Notes under the pieces: model-generated
The model's input: the letters and a program-made list of their open reading frames with translations, nothing else
What the model was told of the DNA's origin: nothing
Databases searched by the model: none
From: Acidobacteriaceae bacterium
Lineage (GTDB): Bacteria; Acidobacteriota; Terriglobia; Terriglobales; Acidobacteriaceae
DNA length: 6,537 bases
NCBI GenBank assembly: GCA_003164255.1
Contig: PLST01000206.1
Location: 1-6,537 of the forward strand
Direction of reading: 5' to 3'
Translations under genes and position numbers: made by a program
Shown here: positions 1-6,501 of the stretch, one piece after another
How the letters are laid out: the number at the start of each line of letters is the position of its first letter
Numbering within the stretch: the stretch's first letter is position 1

Positions 1-30
1 CAGCCTTGCCGAAAACTCACAGAAGCCTTA

Positions 31-186
31 ATGCAACTAAACGCGTTCCAAACCATCGCCCGGCGCTTGCTCCTCATAGGACTGCTGTGTGCGAGTGGCC
101 CGGCAGTTTTCTCCCAGGCTACGGCGCTACCTGACCCGATCCGCAGCGGAGATTCGTCCCCTGATGTCCGTTTCGTGGGCTATTGA
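31..186 (+). CDS. Short signal-peptide ORF, 51 aa: secreted peptide or stump of a lost exported protein
   Basis: Function not recognised. The frame from ATG at 31 to TGA at 184-186 encodes 51 residues. Residues 1-12 form an N-region with two arginines at 11-12 (FQTIARR), residues 13-27 are a hydrophobic core (LLLIGLLCASGPAVF), and SQA at 28-30 is a plausible signal peptidase I site. That leaves a mature part of only about 21 residues (TALPDPIRSG then DSSPDVRFVGY). Such a signal is unlikely to arise by chance, but the mature part is too short for an enzyme. The most likely reading is the 5' remnant of a truncated secreted protein gene; a genuine tiny exported peptide is the alternative. The ribosome binding site is weak (AGAAG at 21-25), and only 30 bp of upstream sequence is visible, so the promoter cannot be judged. 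It is convergent with the minus-strand genes, and the sequence after its stop looks decayed. Confidence 0.4.
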   Translation: MQLNAFQTIARRLLLIGLLCASGPAVFSQATALPDPIRSGDSSPDVRFVGY

Positions 187-345
187 TTTTGATGGAGAGT
201 AAGCGTTTTTGATTGGACCGTTCATTGTGCAAGCCCCGATCTGCTTTCCGTCCGTTTCATCGGAGATTCTTATGTATTGTCGGGAGAGCATCGATGGTGG
301 TGCCAAGAAAAAGTCGCCTTCCAAAGTTCGAACCATGGCACTCGC
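187..345. other. Non-coding, apparently decayed spacer with short shuffled repeats
   Basis: No credible gene is seen on either strand here; the open frames have no recognisable domain or good ribosome binding site. The stretch lies between the convergent signal-peptide ORF and the OrfA-like gene. Words from the 3' end of the signal-peptide ORF recur in it in a different order: CCCGATCYGC at 135-144 and 235-244, CGGAGATTC at 147-155 and 261-269, GTCCGTTTC at 166-174 and 250-258. A weak inverted repeat (GTGCCA at 300-305, TGGCAC at 336-341) has a 30-nt loop and no T-tract, so it is not called a terminator. Confidence 0.5.
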
Positions 346-585
346 TCACAGCCCTTTGGACGCAAGAATGTCCCTCAACGTCAGTTTCTGCAAGCTTAGC
401 TCTGCCACAAGCCGCTTCAGTTTGACGTTCTCCTTCTGCAGTTCCTTCAGGCGCCGCATCTTTCTGGATTGCTGGACGGGCGCGGCATTGCTTCCTCGGT
501 TCAGAGATCGTTCAGGACTCTTCGTTCCCTTGCGGCTCTTCGACGTAGGCCCCGCATTCTCCGGATTCGCTTCGGTGTTCTGCAT
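346..585 (-). CDS. Orphan IS3-family OrfA-like coiled-coil protein, 79 aa (transposase remnant or domesticated fragment)
   Basis: Residues 41-79 match the C-terminal leucine zipper of IS3-family (IS407/IS911-like) OrfA: RRLKELQKEN at 44-53, then V-K-L-K-R-L-V-A-E-L-S-L and a terminal LRDIL. Heptad core positions are L46, L49, N53, L56, V60 and L63, with N53 a typical buried zipper asparagine. In complete OrfA proteins this segment follows an HTH_Tnp_1-type helix-turn-helix; here residues 1-40 are instead a basic, Ser/Asn/Pro-rich, probably disordered stretch (K16, R18, K19, K22, R26, R30). No OrfB or DDE integrase follows, so it cannot be a working transposase. The ATG at 585 is preferred because AAGGAG lies 8 nt upstream; a TTG at 645 would add 20 residues without such a site. 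The gene starts 82 bp after the glycosidase stop on the same strand and could be cotranscribed. It may be a domesticated or inhibitory OrfA fragment, or simply IS debris. Confidence 0.55.
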   Translation of the reverse strand: MQNTEANPENAGPTSKSRKGTKSPERSLNRGSNAAPVQQSRKMRRLKELQKENVKLKRLVAELSLQKLTLRDILASKGL

Positions 586-593
586 TGAGAGCA

Positions 594-599
594 CTCCTT
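594..599 (-). promoter_or_regulatory. Ribosome binding site of the OrfA-like gene
   Basis: AAGGAG on the minus strand lies 8 nt before the ATG at 583-585. It decides the start in favour of the 79-residue product and suggests that the fragment is, or recently was, translated. Confidence 0.55.
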
Positions 600-667
600 C
601 CTCAGGTTTTTCTCCCCTTCTCCGAGCTATGCGCGGGTGGTTCAATCATTTACTGGTCCCCTGTTCT

Positions 668-2575
668 TCACTTGTCCGCAGATGGCAGTACCAGCGTGCT
701 GAGGGTGACGATCTCTCCTGGTTGAATGACAATCTCCGCGGGTATTGGTTCCCGATTGTTTTCGGAATACTGGCTCACGCGCTCCATCTCATTCCATGTT
801 GTCCCGGGCCAGTTGACGGTCAGCGATTGCGGCGCGATACCGCGATTTGTCGCGATCACTGTGCGTGTCTTCCCACTGCCTTCATAGGCGCTAACCAGAA
901 GGTCAGGGTTGGAACTACTAGCATCCACGCGGACCATGCCTTCAGGAAGATGCCGGCTGTAGGCTCCGAGCACGCGGAGTTGATAACTGCTGGCAACCGG
1001 TATGTCGCCATGGTAGCGATCCGGTACAAGCAGCGAGCGCGTCGCGCCGAAGCTGGGCTGCTCCACATCGAGGATCAGCCAGCAGTAGGCCAGTCCGATG
1101 GCATCCATCAGTGTCATGTTCTTGTGATAGAGCTGTCCCATGTCGAAGGCGATCCGGTAGGAGGAACTCTGCAGCCGTATATTGTTGACTGCGAGTTCGG
1201 TCGCCAGGTAAGGCTTGTCGCCGTTGGCCTGGCGCAATGCCTTCAACTGATCGTCGAATCGGTCCGGGTCCGCAAAATAATTCTGGTAGTCGTACTCGTG
1301 CGAGGCCGCAATGTCGATCTTGCTCCAGACATCGGGGTCTGACCTCAAGGCGTTGGCCGCCTCCGTGCCGACCGCCGTATTTGAGGCGTCGGGCATGTGA
1401 ATCTTCACTTCCTTGAAGCCGGCCGCGTCCAGCTCGCGGCGCAATGTCTTCACCATCTCGAAGCTGATCTCTTTCGGTTCCTGAACCTCGTTTTGAATTC
1501 CTATCACGTCCGGTGCACGGCCAGTTCTTTCTTTCTCAATGCGCGCATAGGTAACCATCGCCCGCGCCCACGCGCTGGGGTTGGCGGCATCCTTGTGCTC
1601 CTTGCCGTCCGGGTCGGTGTAGTCCTTGGTAGCCCAGGAGGGCAATGCCCACATTTCATAGATAACCTTGCCACCCAACTTCAGGCTCTGAGCGTTGTAC
1701 GCAAAGTCGGAAACCTCCCCGTTTGGGAAGTCATCACCGTAGTAATGCGGCTTGGCATCGGCCAGGTTATCCAGGTTGGACATATCGGGGCGAAGCTTGG
1801 TGCCCATCGGATATTCGCGGTCGATGAGAAGGTTATATCGGGAGAGGATGTGCCAATATTCTTTTCGGCCTTCTTCGCTCAGGGAATCATATGCAGGGAT
1901 GCTTGGACTTCCACCGAATCCGTAGATAGTCTGATGCCGAACGGTTGCATCTATTGATATTTTTGTTTCAGTAGCTTGCAAGGCAAGCAGGGAGCCGGTA
2001 AGCTCGATATGCCGGTTGAATGGCCCCTGAAACAAAAGCTGATGACGGCTCACATCGAGCATGCAGTTCTGCTGTACCACCGAAACGCCATTCACAAGGA
2101 CGCTGAGCGATAAATGCGCGTCGAGCGTCACCGTCACGGAATGAATTGGGCCAGGCGCCAGGGCCATTGTCTCCTGAACAATTCTTTCCGGGTTGGCGGT
2201 GTGGCTATCCAGCAAGCCATAGGAGTCGTTGTACCTTTGATAGACCCGCACCGTAGTATTGCTGAGCTCAACGGTGAACCCGCCCTCTCTTCCAGTGAAG
2301 ATCCAGCTCAACCTCGCTTCCCGCGGAAAGTCGCTATCGAGCACGATGGTTCTTGAAAAGAAAGCCGGCAAACGCTCAGGGAAGAATACACGGGGCACTT
2401 CGGGGGCCCGTCCCCATACCTGGGAAAGAGGACCATCGGAAGCAAATTGAAAGTGCTGGGCGGCCTGGACCATTATCTGATTTGCTGCCGGCGCCTGTGC
2501 CATGACTTGACTGAATTTTGGTTGCAAGAGGCTTAAGGAGAGCGCAAGAATCGATAAACTTTTGATTCGGGACAC
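668..2575 (-). CDS. Secreted GH30-like (clan GH-A) glycoside hydrolase with N-terminal beta-sandwich domain, 635 aa
   Basis: Predicted exported retaining glycosidase cutting an unidentified polysaccharide or glycoside. Residues 1-26 are a signal peptide: basic MSRIK, a Leu/Ser-rich core, and cleavage near VMA before QAP. Residues about 35-205 form a beta-rich region reminiscent of LamG/concanavalin-like domains (WIFTGREGGFTVEL, then HSVTVTLDAHLSLSVLVNG) that may bind carbohydrate. The TIM barrel covers about 207-530 and opens with the GH30-style IYGFGGSPS (GFGG at 219-222). WALPSW (309-314) matches the aromatic strand-3 region, IQNE gives the likely acid/base Glu363, SHEY (425-428) lies in the cleft, and ATEL gives the likely nucleophile Glu460. 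Residues about 545-635 form a C-terminal beta domain typical of GH30. The usual NEP after strand 4 reads NEV here. The start is GTG at 2575, 6 nt after GGAGG; an in-frame GTG at 2641 has no such site. It lies downstream of the TonB-dependent receptor. GH39 or another GH-A family is possible but less likely; the substrate is undetermined. Confidence 0.85.
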   Translation of the reverse strand: MSRIKSLSILALSLSLLQPKFSQVMAQAPAANQIMVQAAQHFQFASDGPLSQVWGRAPEVPRVFFPERLPAFFSRTIVLDSDFPREARLSWIFTGREGGFTVELSNTTVRVYQRYNDSYGLLDSHTANPERIVQETMALAPGPIHSVTVTLDAHLSLSVLVNGVSVVQQNCMLDVSRHQLLFQGPFNRHIELTGSLLALQATETKISIDATVRHQTIYGFGGSPSIPAYDSLSEEGRKEYWHILSRYNLLIDREYPMGTKLRPDMSNLDNLADAKPHYYGDDFPNGEVSDFAYNAQSLKLGGKVIYEMWALPSWATKDYTDPDGKEHKDAANPSAWARAMVTYARIEKERTGRAPDVIGIQNEVQEPKEISFEMVKTLRRELDAAGFKEVKIHMPDASNTAVGTEAANALRSDPDVWSKIDIAASHEYDYQNYFADPDRFDDQLKALRQANGDKPYLATELAVNNIRLQSSSYRIAFDMGQLYHKNMTLMDAIGLAYCWLILDVEQPSFGATRSLLVPDRYHGDIPVASSYQLRVLGAYSRHLPEGMVRVDASSSNPDLLVSAYEGSGKTRTVIATNRGIAPQSLTVNWPGTTWNEMERVSQYSENNREPIPAEIVIQPGEIVTLSTLVLPSADK

Positions 2576-2581
2576 GATGTT

Positions 2582-2586
2582 CCTCC
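2582..2586 (-). promoter_or_regulatory. Ribosome binding site fixing the GTG start of the glycosidase
   Basis: GGAGG on the minus strand is followed by a 6-nt spacer and then GTG at 2573-2575. The first residues from this GTG form a clean signal peptide (MSRIKSLSILALSLSLL). The 22 codons upstream in the same frame would put a Pro-rich, Asn/Arg-containing stretch in front of the signal, so they are judged to be leader sequence. Confidence 0.8.
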
Positions 2587-2808
2587 GGTTATTTGCTTTG
2601 CTAGATACAAGGGGTCCCGATAGAGGGACAGGTAGCGTCACAGTAAGATGGTGACCAAAGCGAACCCACCGAGCTTCGAGTTAGGAAGAGAAGGCAAATC
2701 AAGAGATCGATTATGAGAATCAACAATCAGGGACGACATTCCTGCCCTTAACGTTGCCTTCGATGATCTGACCGCTTGAAATAGGAGAGCTCTTAGTCTG
2801 AAGAAAGT

Positions 2809-2835
2809 GCCCCGCTCCGGTGAGTGAAGCGGGGC
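2809..2835 (-). terminator. Intrinsic terminator-like or attenuator hairpin after the receptor gene
   Basis: On the minus strand an 8-bp perfect GC-rich stem (GCCCCGCT with AGCGGGGC) encloses an 11-nt loop. It is followed by ACTTTCTTC, a moderately T-rich rather than pure T tract. It starts 41 bp after the receptor stop codon, where a terminator is expected. The imperfect T tract leaves room for read-through into the glycosidase gene. Confidence 0.6.
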
Positions 2836-2876
2836 GCCTGCTTCAATGGCATTTTCGTCCATGCCTATTTACGGGT

Positions 2877-5800
2877 TTAGAAGCTCACCTTACCCCCTAG
2901 CTGGAAGACTCGAGCGCTGTTGCTGGTTCCTGTTATTTCACCAAACGATCCCGAACTCGGGTTGCTGGAACTCGGATTACTAAAACTCGGATGGTTTAAC
3001 ACGTTGAAGGCCTCGATGCGCATATCGACAGTAATCTTCTCCTTAATCGGAAAGAGGCGAGACAACTGGGCATCGGAGTTGAAAAGCATGGGACCGTAGA
3101 AAGAGTTTCTACCGATGTTTCCATAGGTACCCAGAGCAGGAGCGTTCGCCGCACAAGACGCTTGTCCGTACGTGCAGAAAGCAGCCTGATTCAGATACGA
3201 CCGCGTCGCATAAGTCGCGGCTCCCGCGAGGATCTTTGTATAGTTGATGGGGTTGACGCCGGGTATCTGATTCGGGCGATCGTTGCCTACATCGGTCAAG
3301 GATCCATCCGTTCCGGCGCTCACTGTAAACGGCTGCCCGCTGGTGATATGGATCAGCGGAGCCAACTCCCAGTTATTGACGGCATACCCAAGCACGCCAT
3401 GGAGCGGAAAGGCGCTCTTGGCGATGAGGGACGTGTTGAAGATCTGTTTGTTTTCCGATCCGCACAGGCCGTAGTCCATTCGGGGGTTGGAAGGATTTTC
3501 TACCTGCGTGGCGCTGATGTCGCCCTGCGGGTCGACCTCATTCATGCACTTGGACCATGTGTAATTTGTATCCAGGCTGAAGGTGGATGAAAGGCGATGC
3601 TGAACGGTGACGATCATGCCGTTGTAGTTGGCGGGAACCGAGTCCGATTCAGTCAGCGAGCCGCCGCCACCCCCCAAGTACTGGTTGCCTTGCGTCGGAT
3701 TCGCAATTGTGAGAGCGAAACGGGAGTTCTGGTTTCCTGTTGTGGAACAATTTGATCCAGCAGCCCCCGGTTTTACCGCAGCCGGACCCGTGGTAACGAT
3801 CCCAGCACAGCCAGTGCCACCGGCCCCCCACACTCCGGGGATGAACACTGCTGGACTGAGCGGAAGGCCCTGCACCTCGTGCTGGGTTCTGCTCCCCACG
3901 TACTGGACCTGGATCATCCAGCCGCGTGGAAGCTGCTGCTGAATGCTGGCGGTCCACTGGAGAGTGTTTGGCGGTTCCCACTGAGGTTGCGCCACAATAT
4001 ATTGGCTCTGCGCAGGGAAGATTGCCGCCGCGGGAGTTGGGACAGGAGGCATCGGGAACGGGCTGCTGTTTACTCCGCCCACCTGAGCGCAACCATACCC
4101 TGTGCCGCCGATGAGCCACGGCTCGGAAAAGCACAACTGGTTGGCTGTATTGGGGGTCGTATTCGTAGCAAATGGCGGGCTTTGCTGCACACGCTGGGTA
4201 ACGAAAAAGTTTGGCGAGTCATAGATCAGTTCGGAGCCTGCGCGGACAACTGTCCTGCCATTCCCAAACACATCGTAGGTCATGCCGAAGTTGGGATTGA
4301 AGTGGAGCGGTGTGCCCTTGGTCAAGCCGGGAGGAACACCTTTATCCCCGTAGTAAAACGCTCCCGCGGGAGCCTTGGAATAAACGGTACTGACCTGGTT
4401 CGCCAGGAACGCGGCATTATTGAACTGCATTCCGCGGTTAAAAACGTCCGGCGGGACGAAATATGGCTGCCAGCGAATGCCTGCCACAATGGTCAGCTGC
4501 TTCGACGCATGAAACGTGTCCTGCGCGTAGAGCGTCGTGATGGGCCCGCGCAACGCGTTCTGCTGAGGCCTGCTTTGAGTGAAACCGCTAGGGTTCATGG
4601 ATCCATCAAGGAAGTCCAGATTAGCGTCGCCCGGAGAGGCGTTGGTTGTGCTCCCTATGCCAGCCCCGGCGCCGGTTGGGCCGTTCCCGCTGTAAATCCC
4701 GTTGAAGCTGAAGGTACCGTTACCGTTGTAGGTGTTGTTGAGATTGAGTTGGTTGCGAATATATCCCCCGCCGAATACAAACTGGTGCTTGCCTTTGACC
4801 CAGGTGAGGTCGTCGGCGATCGCGAAGGGAGTGTTGTCATTGATGACGGCTTTAGAGTTCGATCCGCCGCCGATACTGAAGCCGTGGTTCTTGCCCGATG
4901 TACTGGCGGAGAGCTGCAGACCGATTGGCTGATACTGGAAGATAGTAATTCCAAGCGTGGTGGCATTGATATCTGCTGAGTTGTATCCCCTCAGGTTCCT
5001 TCGCCGAATTCCCGTGAGATGAACCGCGTTCACGAGATTGCTCGCGAAAACGTGACTCTCGCCGATGGTGATCGATTGCGTCTGCTCATTGTTTCCCGAG
5101 TTCGCGGTAAGCAGAATGTCTGTCGGGGAATAGAACGCGGGAGCCTGGTAGCCGTCGAGGTAATACGCGACGTACAGGTTGTTGGTTGGGTTGATAGTGT
5201 AATCGACGCGAGTGTCTAACTCCTTATCGAAAAACTCACTTGGGAGGGCGTAGTATACCAGCCCGCAGTTGTAGGGATCGAGTGCCGAGTTAATTTTGGG
5301 CAGGTAAGGCTCAAGCGCCTGCGCTGAAGCGTTCCAAGTCGGGGCCGAGGGGTACTTGTTCCCGGGAATAAGTGCACCGGCGATCGGGTCAAAGAGCTGC
5401 TGAGGCTTTCCGCAGTTGTTTGCCGCGGCGCTCGGAGGCGGGTCGGTATTGGAAAAATCGCCCGCCAGGTTGGCCGCGGTCGGCACATACGCGGTTGAAT
5501 TGGAGGAAGCCGAGTCGGATTTTTCCCACTGATACGCAAAAAAGAAGAAGAGTTTGTTTTTACCGCTAAATAGTTTGGGTATGCTAATGGGACCTCCGAT
5601 GGTCCCGCCGTACTGATTCTGATGCAGCGTATCTTTGCCTGCGGCGAAGAAGTTCGTGGCGTCGATGAAGTTGTTACGCAGGAATTCGAATCCCGAACCA
5701 TGGTAGGCGTTCACGCCTGAACGCGTAACGATGTCGATCGAGGCCCCGGAGTGCATTCCGTTCTGCGAGCCGAGAACCGATGTTTCCACGCTGAATTGGC

Positions 5801-6491
5801 TGACAGCGTCGGGGAACGGCAAAGGCAGGTTGGTGCCTCCCATGAAGTCGACGTGAATGCCGCCATCGAGCGTCCAGGCAACCGAATTTCCCGGTGCTCC
5901 GGCAATGGAGAGGCCGGTGGATTGCCAGGTGAACTTGCTACCTGTTGAATCTCCTGGACTATTGGCAAATTCGGCGCCGGCGAACTGCACCAGGTTTGTC
6001 AACAGACGCCCGTTAAGCGGCATCTCGGTAACTTCATTTGAGTCGACGGTCTGCTTGAAGGAGGCGTCTTCTGTTTGAAGCGAAAGATTTTCCGCCGCCA
6101 CCGTGATCGTCTGAGCCTGCCGGCCAACAGTCATCGTGACATTAATGGAGATATTGCTGCCGACCTCGAGAACGTTGTTGGTCTTGACGTAGGTCTCGAA
6201 GTTGGGGGCGGTGACGGTGAGGGTATAGGTTCCGATGTCAATGTTGGGGAAGCTATAGATGCCGCTTCCGTCCGATTTAGTGCTGAGCGTCCTGCCGGTG
6301 GCGCTTTCGGCGAGGGTGACGGATGCGCTGGCCACGACTGCGCCGGACGGGTCCGAAACTATACCCTGAATGCTGCCTTTTCCGGCTTCCTGTGAATTGG
6401 TGCGTGATGAGAACAGCAATAATGCTGCACAGCATAAAGCGACTGCACAGCGGCCGAGAACCTTTGTAAGGTTCAGACGATTGCGCTTCAT
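2877..6491 (-). CDS. Oar-like TonB-dependent receptor with carboxypeptidase-regulatory-like N-terminal domain, 1204 aa
   Basis: Outer-membrane beta-barrel protein, probably a TonB-dependent transporter or receptor for glycan fragments or another large ligand. Residues 1-34 are a signal peptide (MKRNR, then AVALCCAALLLFSS, cleavage near TNSQ). Residues about 39-122 are a carboxypeptidase-regulatory-like Ig-type domain (GSIQGIVSDPSGAVV; GIYSFPNIDIGTYTLTVTAP). The plug covers roughly 137-265, with EMPLNGR (156-162), WTLDGG (206-211) and an IDIVTRSGVNAYHGSGFEFLRN-type segment at 252-273. The barrel fills the rest and carries family hallmarks GNIGRNSFYGP (1124-1134) and RIEAFNVLNHPSF (1158-1170), ending in a C-terminal Phe as outer-membrane barrels do. 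Ten barrel cysteines fall in five near pairs (360/409, 787/801, 895/915, 982/1010, 1106/1113), suggesting loop disulfides. Length is normal for the acidobacterial family. The ATG at 6491 is chosen because GGAGG lies 5 nt upstream and a clean signal peptide follows; the frame stays open to the window edge, but the added residues (MNNRSHHNHDYSEDP) fit no signal. The ligand is unknown; pairing with the downstream glycosidase suggests glycan use. Confidence 0.93.
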   Translation of the reverse strand: MKRNRLNLTKVLGRCAVALCCAALLLFSSRTNSQEAGKGSIQGIVSDPSGAVVASASVTLAESATGRTLSTKSDGSGIYSFPNIDIGTYTLTVTAPNFETYVKTNNVLEVGSNISINVTMTVGRQAQTITVAAENLSLQTEDASFKQTVDSNEVTEMPLNGRLLTNLVQFAGAEFANSPGDSTGSKFTWQSTGLSIAGAPGNSVAWTLDGGIHVDFMGGTNLPLPFPDAVSQFSVETSVLGSQNGMHSGASIDIVTRSGVNAYHGSGFEFLRNNFIDATNFFAAGKDTLHQNQYGGTIGGPISIPKLFSGKNKLFFFFAYQWEKSDSASSNSTAYVPTAANLAGDFSNTDPPPSAAANNCGKPQQLFDPIAGALIPGNKYPSAPTWNASAQALEPYLPKINSALDPYNCGLVYYALPSEFFDKELDTRVDYTINPTNNLYVAYYLDGYQAPAFYSPTDILLTANSGNNEQTQSITIGESHVFASNLVNAVHLTGIRRRNLRGYNSADINATTLGITIFQYQPIGLQLSASTSGKNHGFSIGGGSNSKAVINDNTPFAIADDLTWVKGKHQFVFGGGYIRNQLNLNNTYNGNGTFSFNGIYSGNGPTGAGAGIGSTTNASPGDANLDFLDGSMNPSGFTQSRPQQNALRGPITTLYAQDTFHASKQLTIVAGIRWQPYFVPPDVFNRGMQFNNAAFLANQVSTVYSKAPAGAFYYGDKGVPPGLTKGTPLHFNPNFGMTYDVFGNGRTVVRAGSELIYDSPNFFVTQRVQQSPPFATNTTPNTANQLCFSEPWLIGGTGYGCAQVGGVNSSPFPMPPVPTPAAAIFPAQSQYIVAQPQWEPPNTLQWTASIQQQLPRGWMIQVQYVGSRTQHEVQGLPLSPAVFIPGVWGAGGTGCAGIVTTGPAAVKPGAAGSNCSTTGNQNSRFALTIANPTQGNQYLGGGGGSLTESDSVPANYNGMIVTVQHRLSSTFSLDTNYTWSKCMNEVDPQGDISATQVENPSNPRMDYGLCGSENKQIFNTSLIAKSAFPLHGVLGYAVNNWELAPLIHITSGQPFTVSAGTDGSLTDVGNDRPNQIPGVNPINYTKILAGAATYATRSYLNQAAFCTYGQASCAANAPALGTYGNIGRNSFYGPMLFNSDAQLSRLFPIKEKITVDMRIEAFNVLNHPSFSNPSSSNPSSGSFGEITGTSNSARVFQLGGKVSF
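2953..2997 (-). repeat. Three tandem 15-bp repeats inside the receptor gene
   Basis: Three imperfect copies begin at 2953, 2968 and 2983, each carrying AACTCGG on the plus strand. In the protein they encode PSFSN, PSSSN and PSSGS (about residues 1168-1182), just before the last barrel strands. The frame is preserved. This looks like a small slippage expansion in a turn near the C terminus. Confidence 0.75.
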
Positions 6492-6496
6492 TGGAT

Positions 6497-6501
6497 CCTC
6501 C
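6497..6501 (-). promoter_or_regulatory. Ribosome binding site of the TonB-dependent receptor
   Basis: GGAGG on the minus strand is followed by ATCCA and the ATG at 6489-6491. It fixes the start at 6491 rather than at an in-frame start at the window edge. Only about 36 bp lie upstream of it, too little to judge the promoter. Confidence 0.85.

Larger units (their letters stand above)
2576..2876 (-). other. 301-bp intergenic leader between receptor and glycosidase genes
   Basis: No supported gene is found here. The region holds the receptor's terminator-like hairpin (2809-2835), about 220 bp of unassigned sequence, and the glycosidase ribosome binding site (2582-2586). A small hairpin is possible from GTCCC at 2614-2618 and GGGAC at 2625-2629, but a 5-bp stem is weak. 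No convincing sigma-70 pair is visible; a CATAAT occurs on the minus strand without a good -35 partner. The gap is long enough to hold a separate promoter for the glycosidase. Confidence 0.55.

Noticed and set aside
300..341. Possible tRNA T-arm (GTTCGAAC at 326-333) and a GTGCCA/TGGCAC inverted repeat.
   Set aside because: The flanks do not pair as a T-stem, no anticodon or D-arm can be placed, and the 30-nt loop without a T tract is not a terminator.
602..649. A 15-codon leader ORF (MIEPPAHSSEKGRKT) between glycosidase and OrfA-like gene, with AGGGG upstream.
   Set aside because: It is too short to support, with no attenuator-type codon run or paired hairpin. It could also be mere IS left-end sequence.
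586..667. Left inverted repeat of an IS3 element (TGAACCACCCGC on the minus strand at 633-644).
   Set aside because: It resembles some IS3-family ends, but there is no matching right end, no target duplication and no OrfB in the window.
209..1342. A 377-codon open frame on the plus strand.
   Set aside because: It runs antisense through the OrfA-like gene and the 3' part of the glycosidase. It has no recognisable domain, and the opposite strand has clear catalytic motifs.
2614..2629. Small GTCCC/GGGAC hairpin in the glycosidase leader as a riboswitch or operator.
   Set aside because: A single 5-bp stem with a 6-nt loop is common by chance and shows no supporting structure around it.
2576..2641. 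N-terminal extension of the glycosidase to an upstream GTG at 2641.
   Set aside because: There is no Shine-Dalgarno before it, and it would place 22 residues in front of a well-formed signal peptide that starts right after GGAGG and GTG.
2638..2862. A 74-codon minus-strand frame between receptor and glycosidase.
   Set aside because: It spans the terminator-like hairpin, has only a weak ribosome binding site, and its product has no recognisable feature.
3879..4979. A 366-codon open frame on the plus strand.
   Set aside because: It is antisense to the receptor barrel, shows no domain, and the minus-strand frame is continuous with strong family hallmarks.
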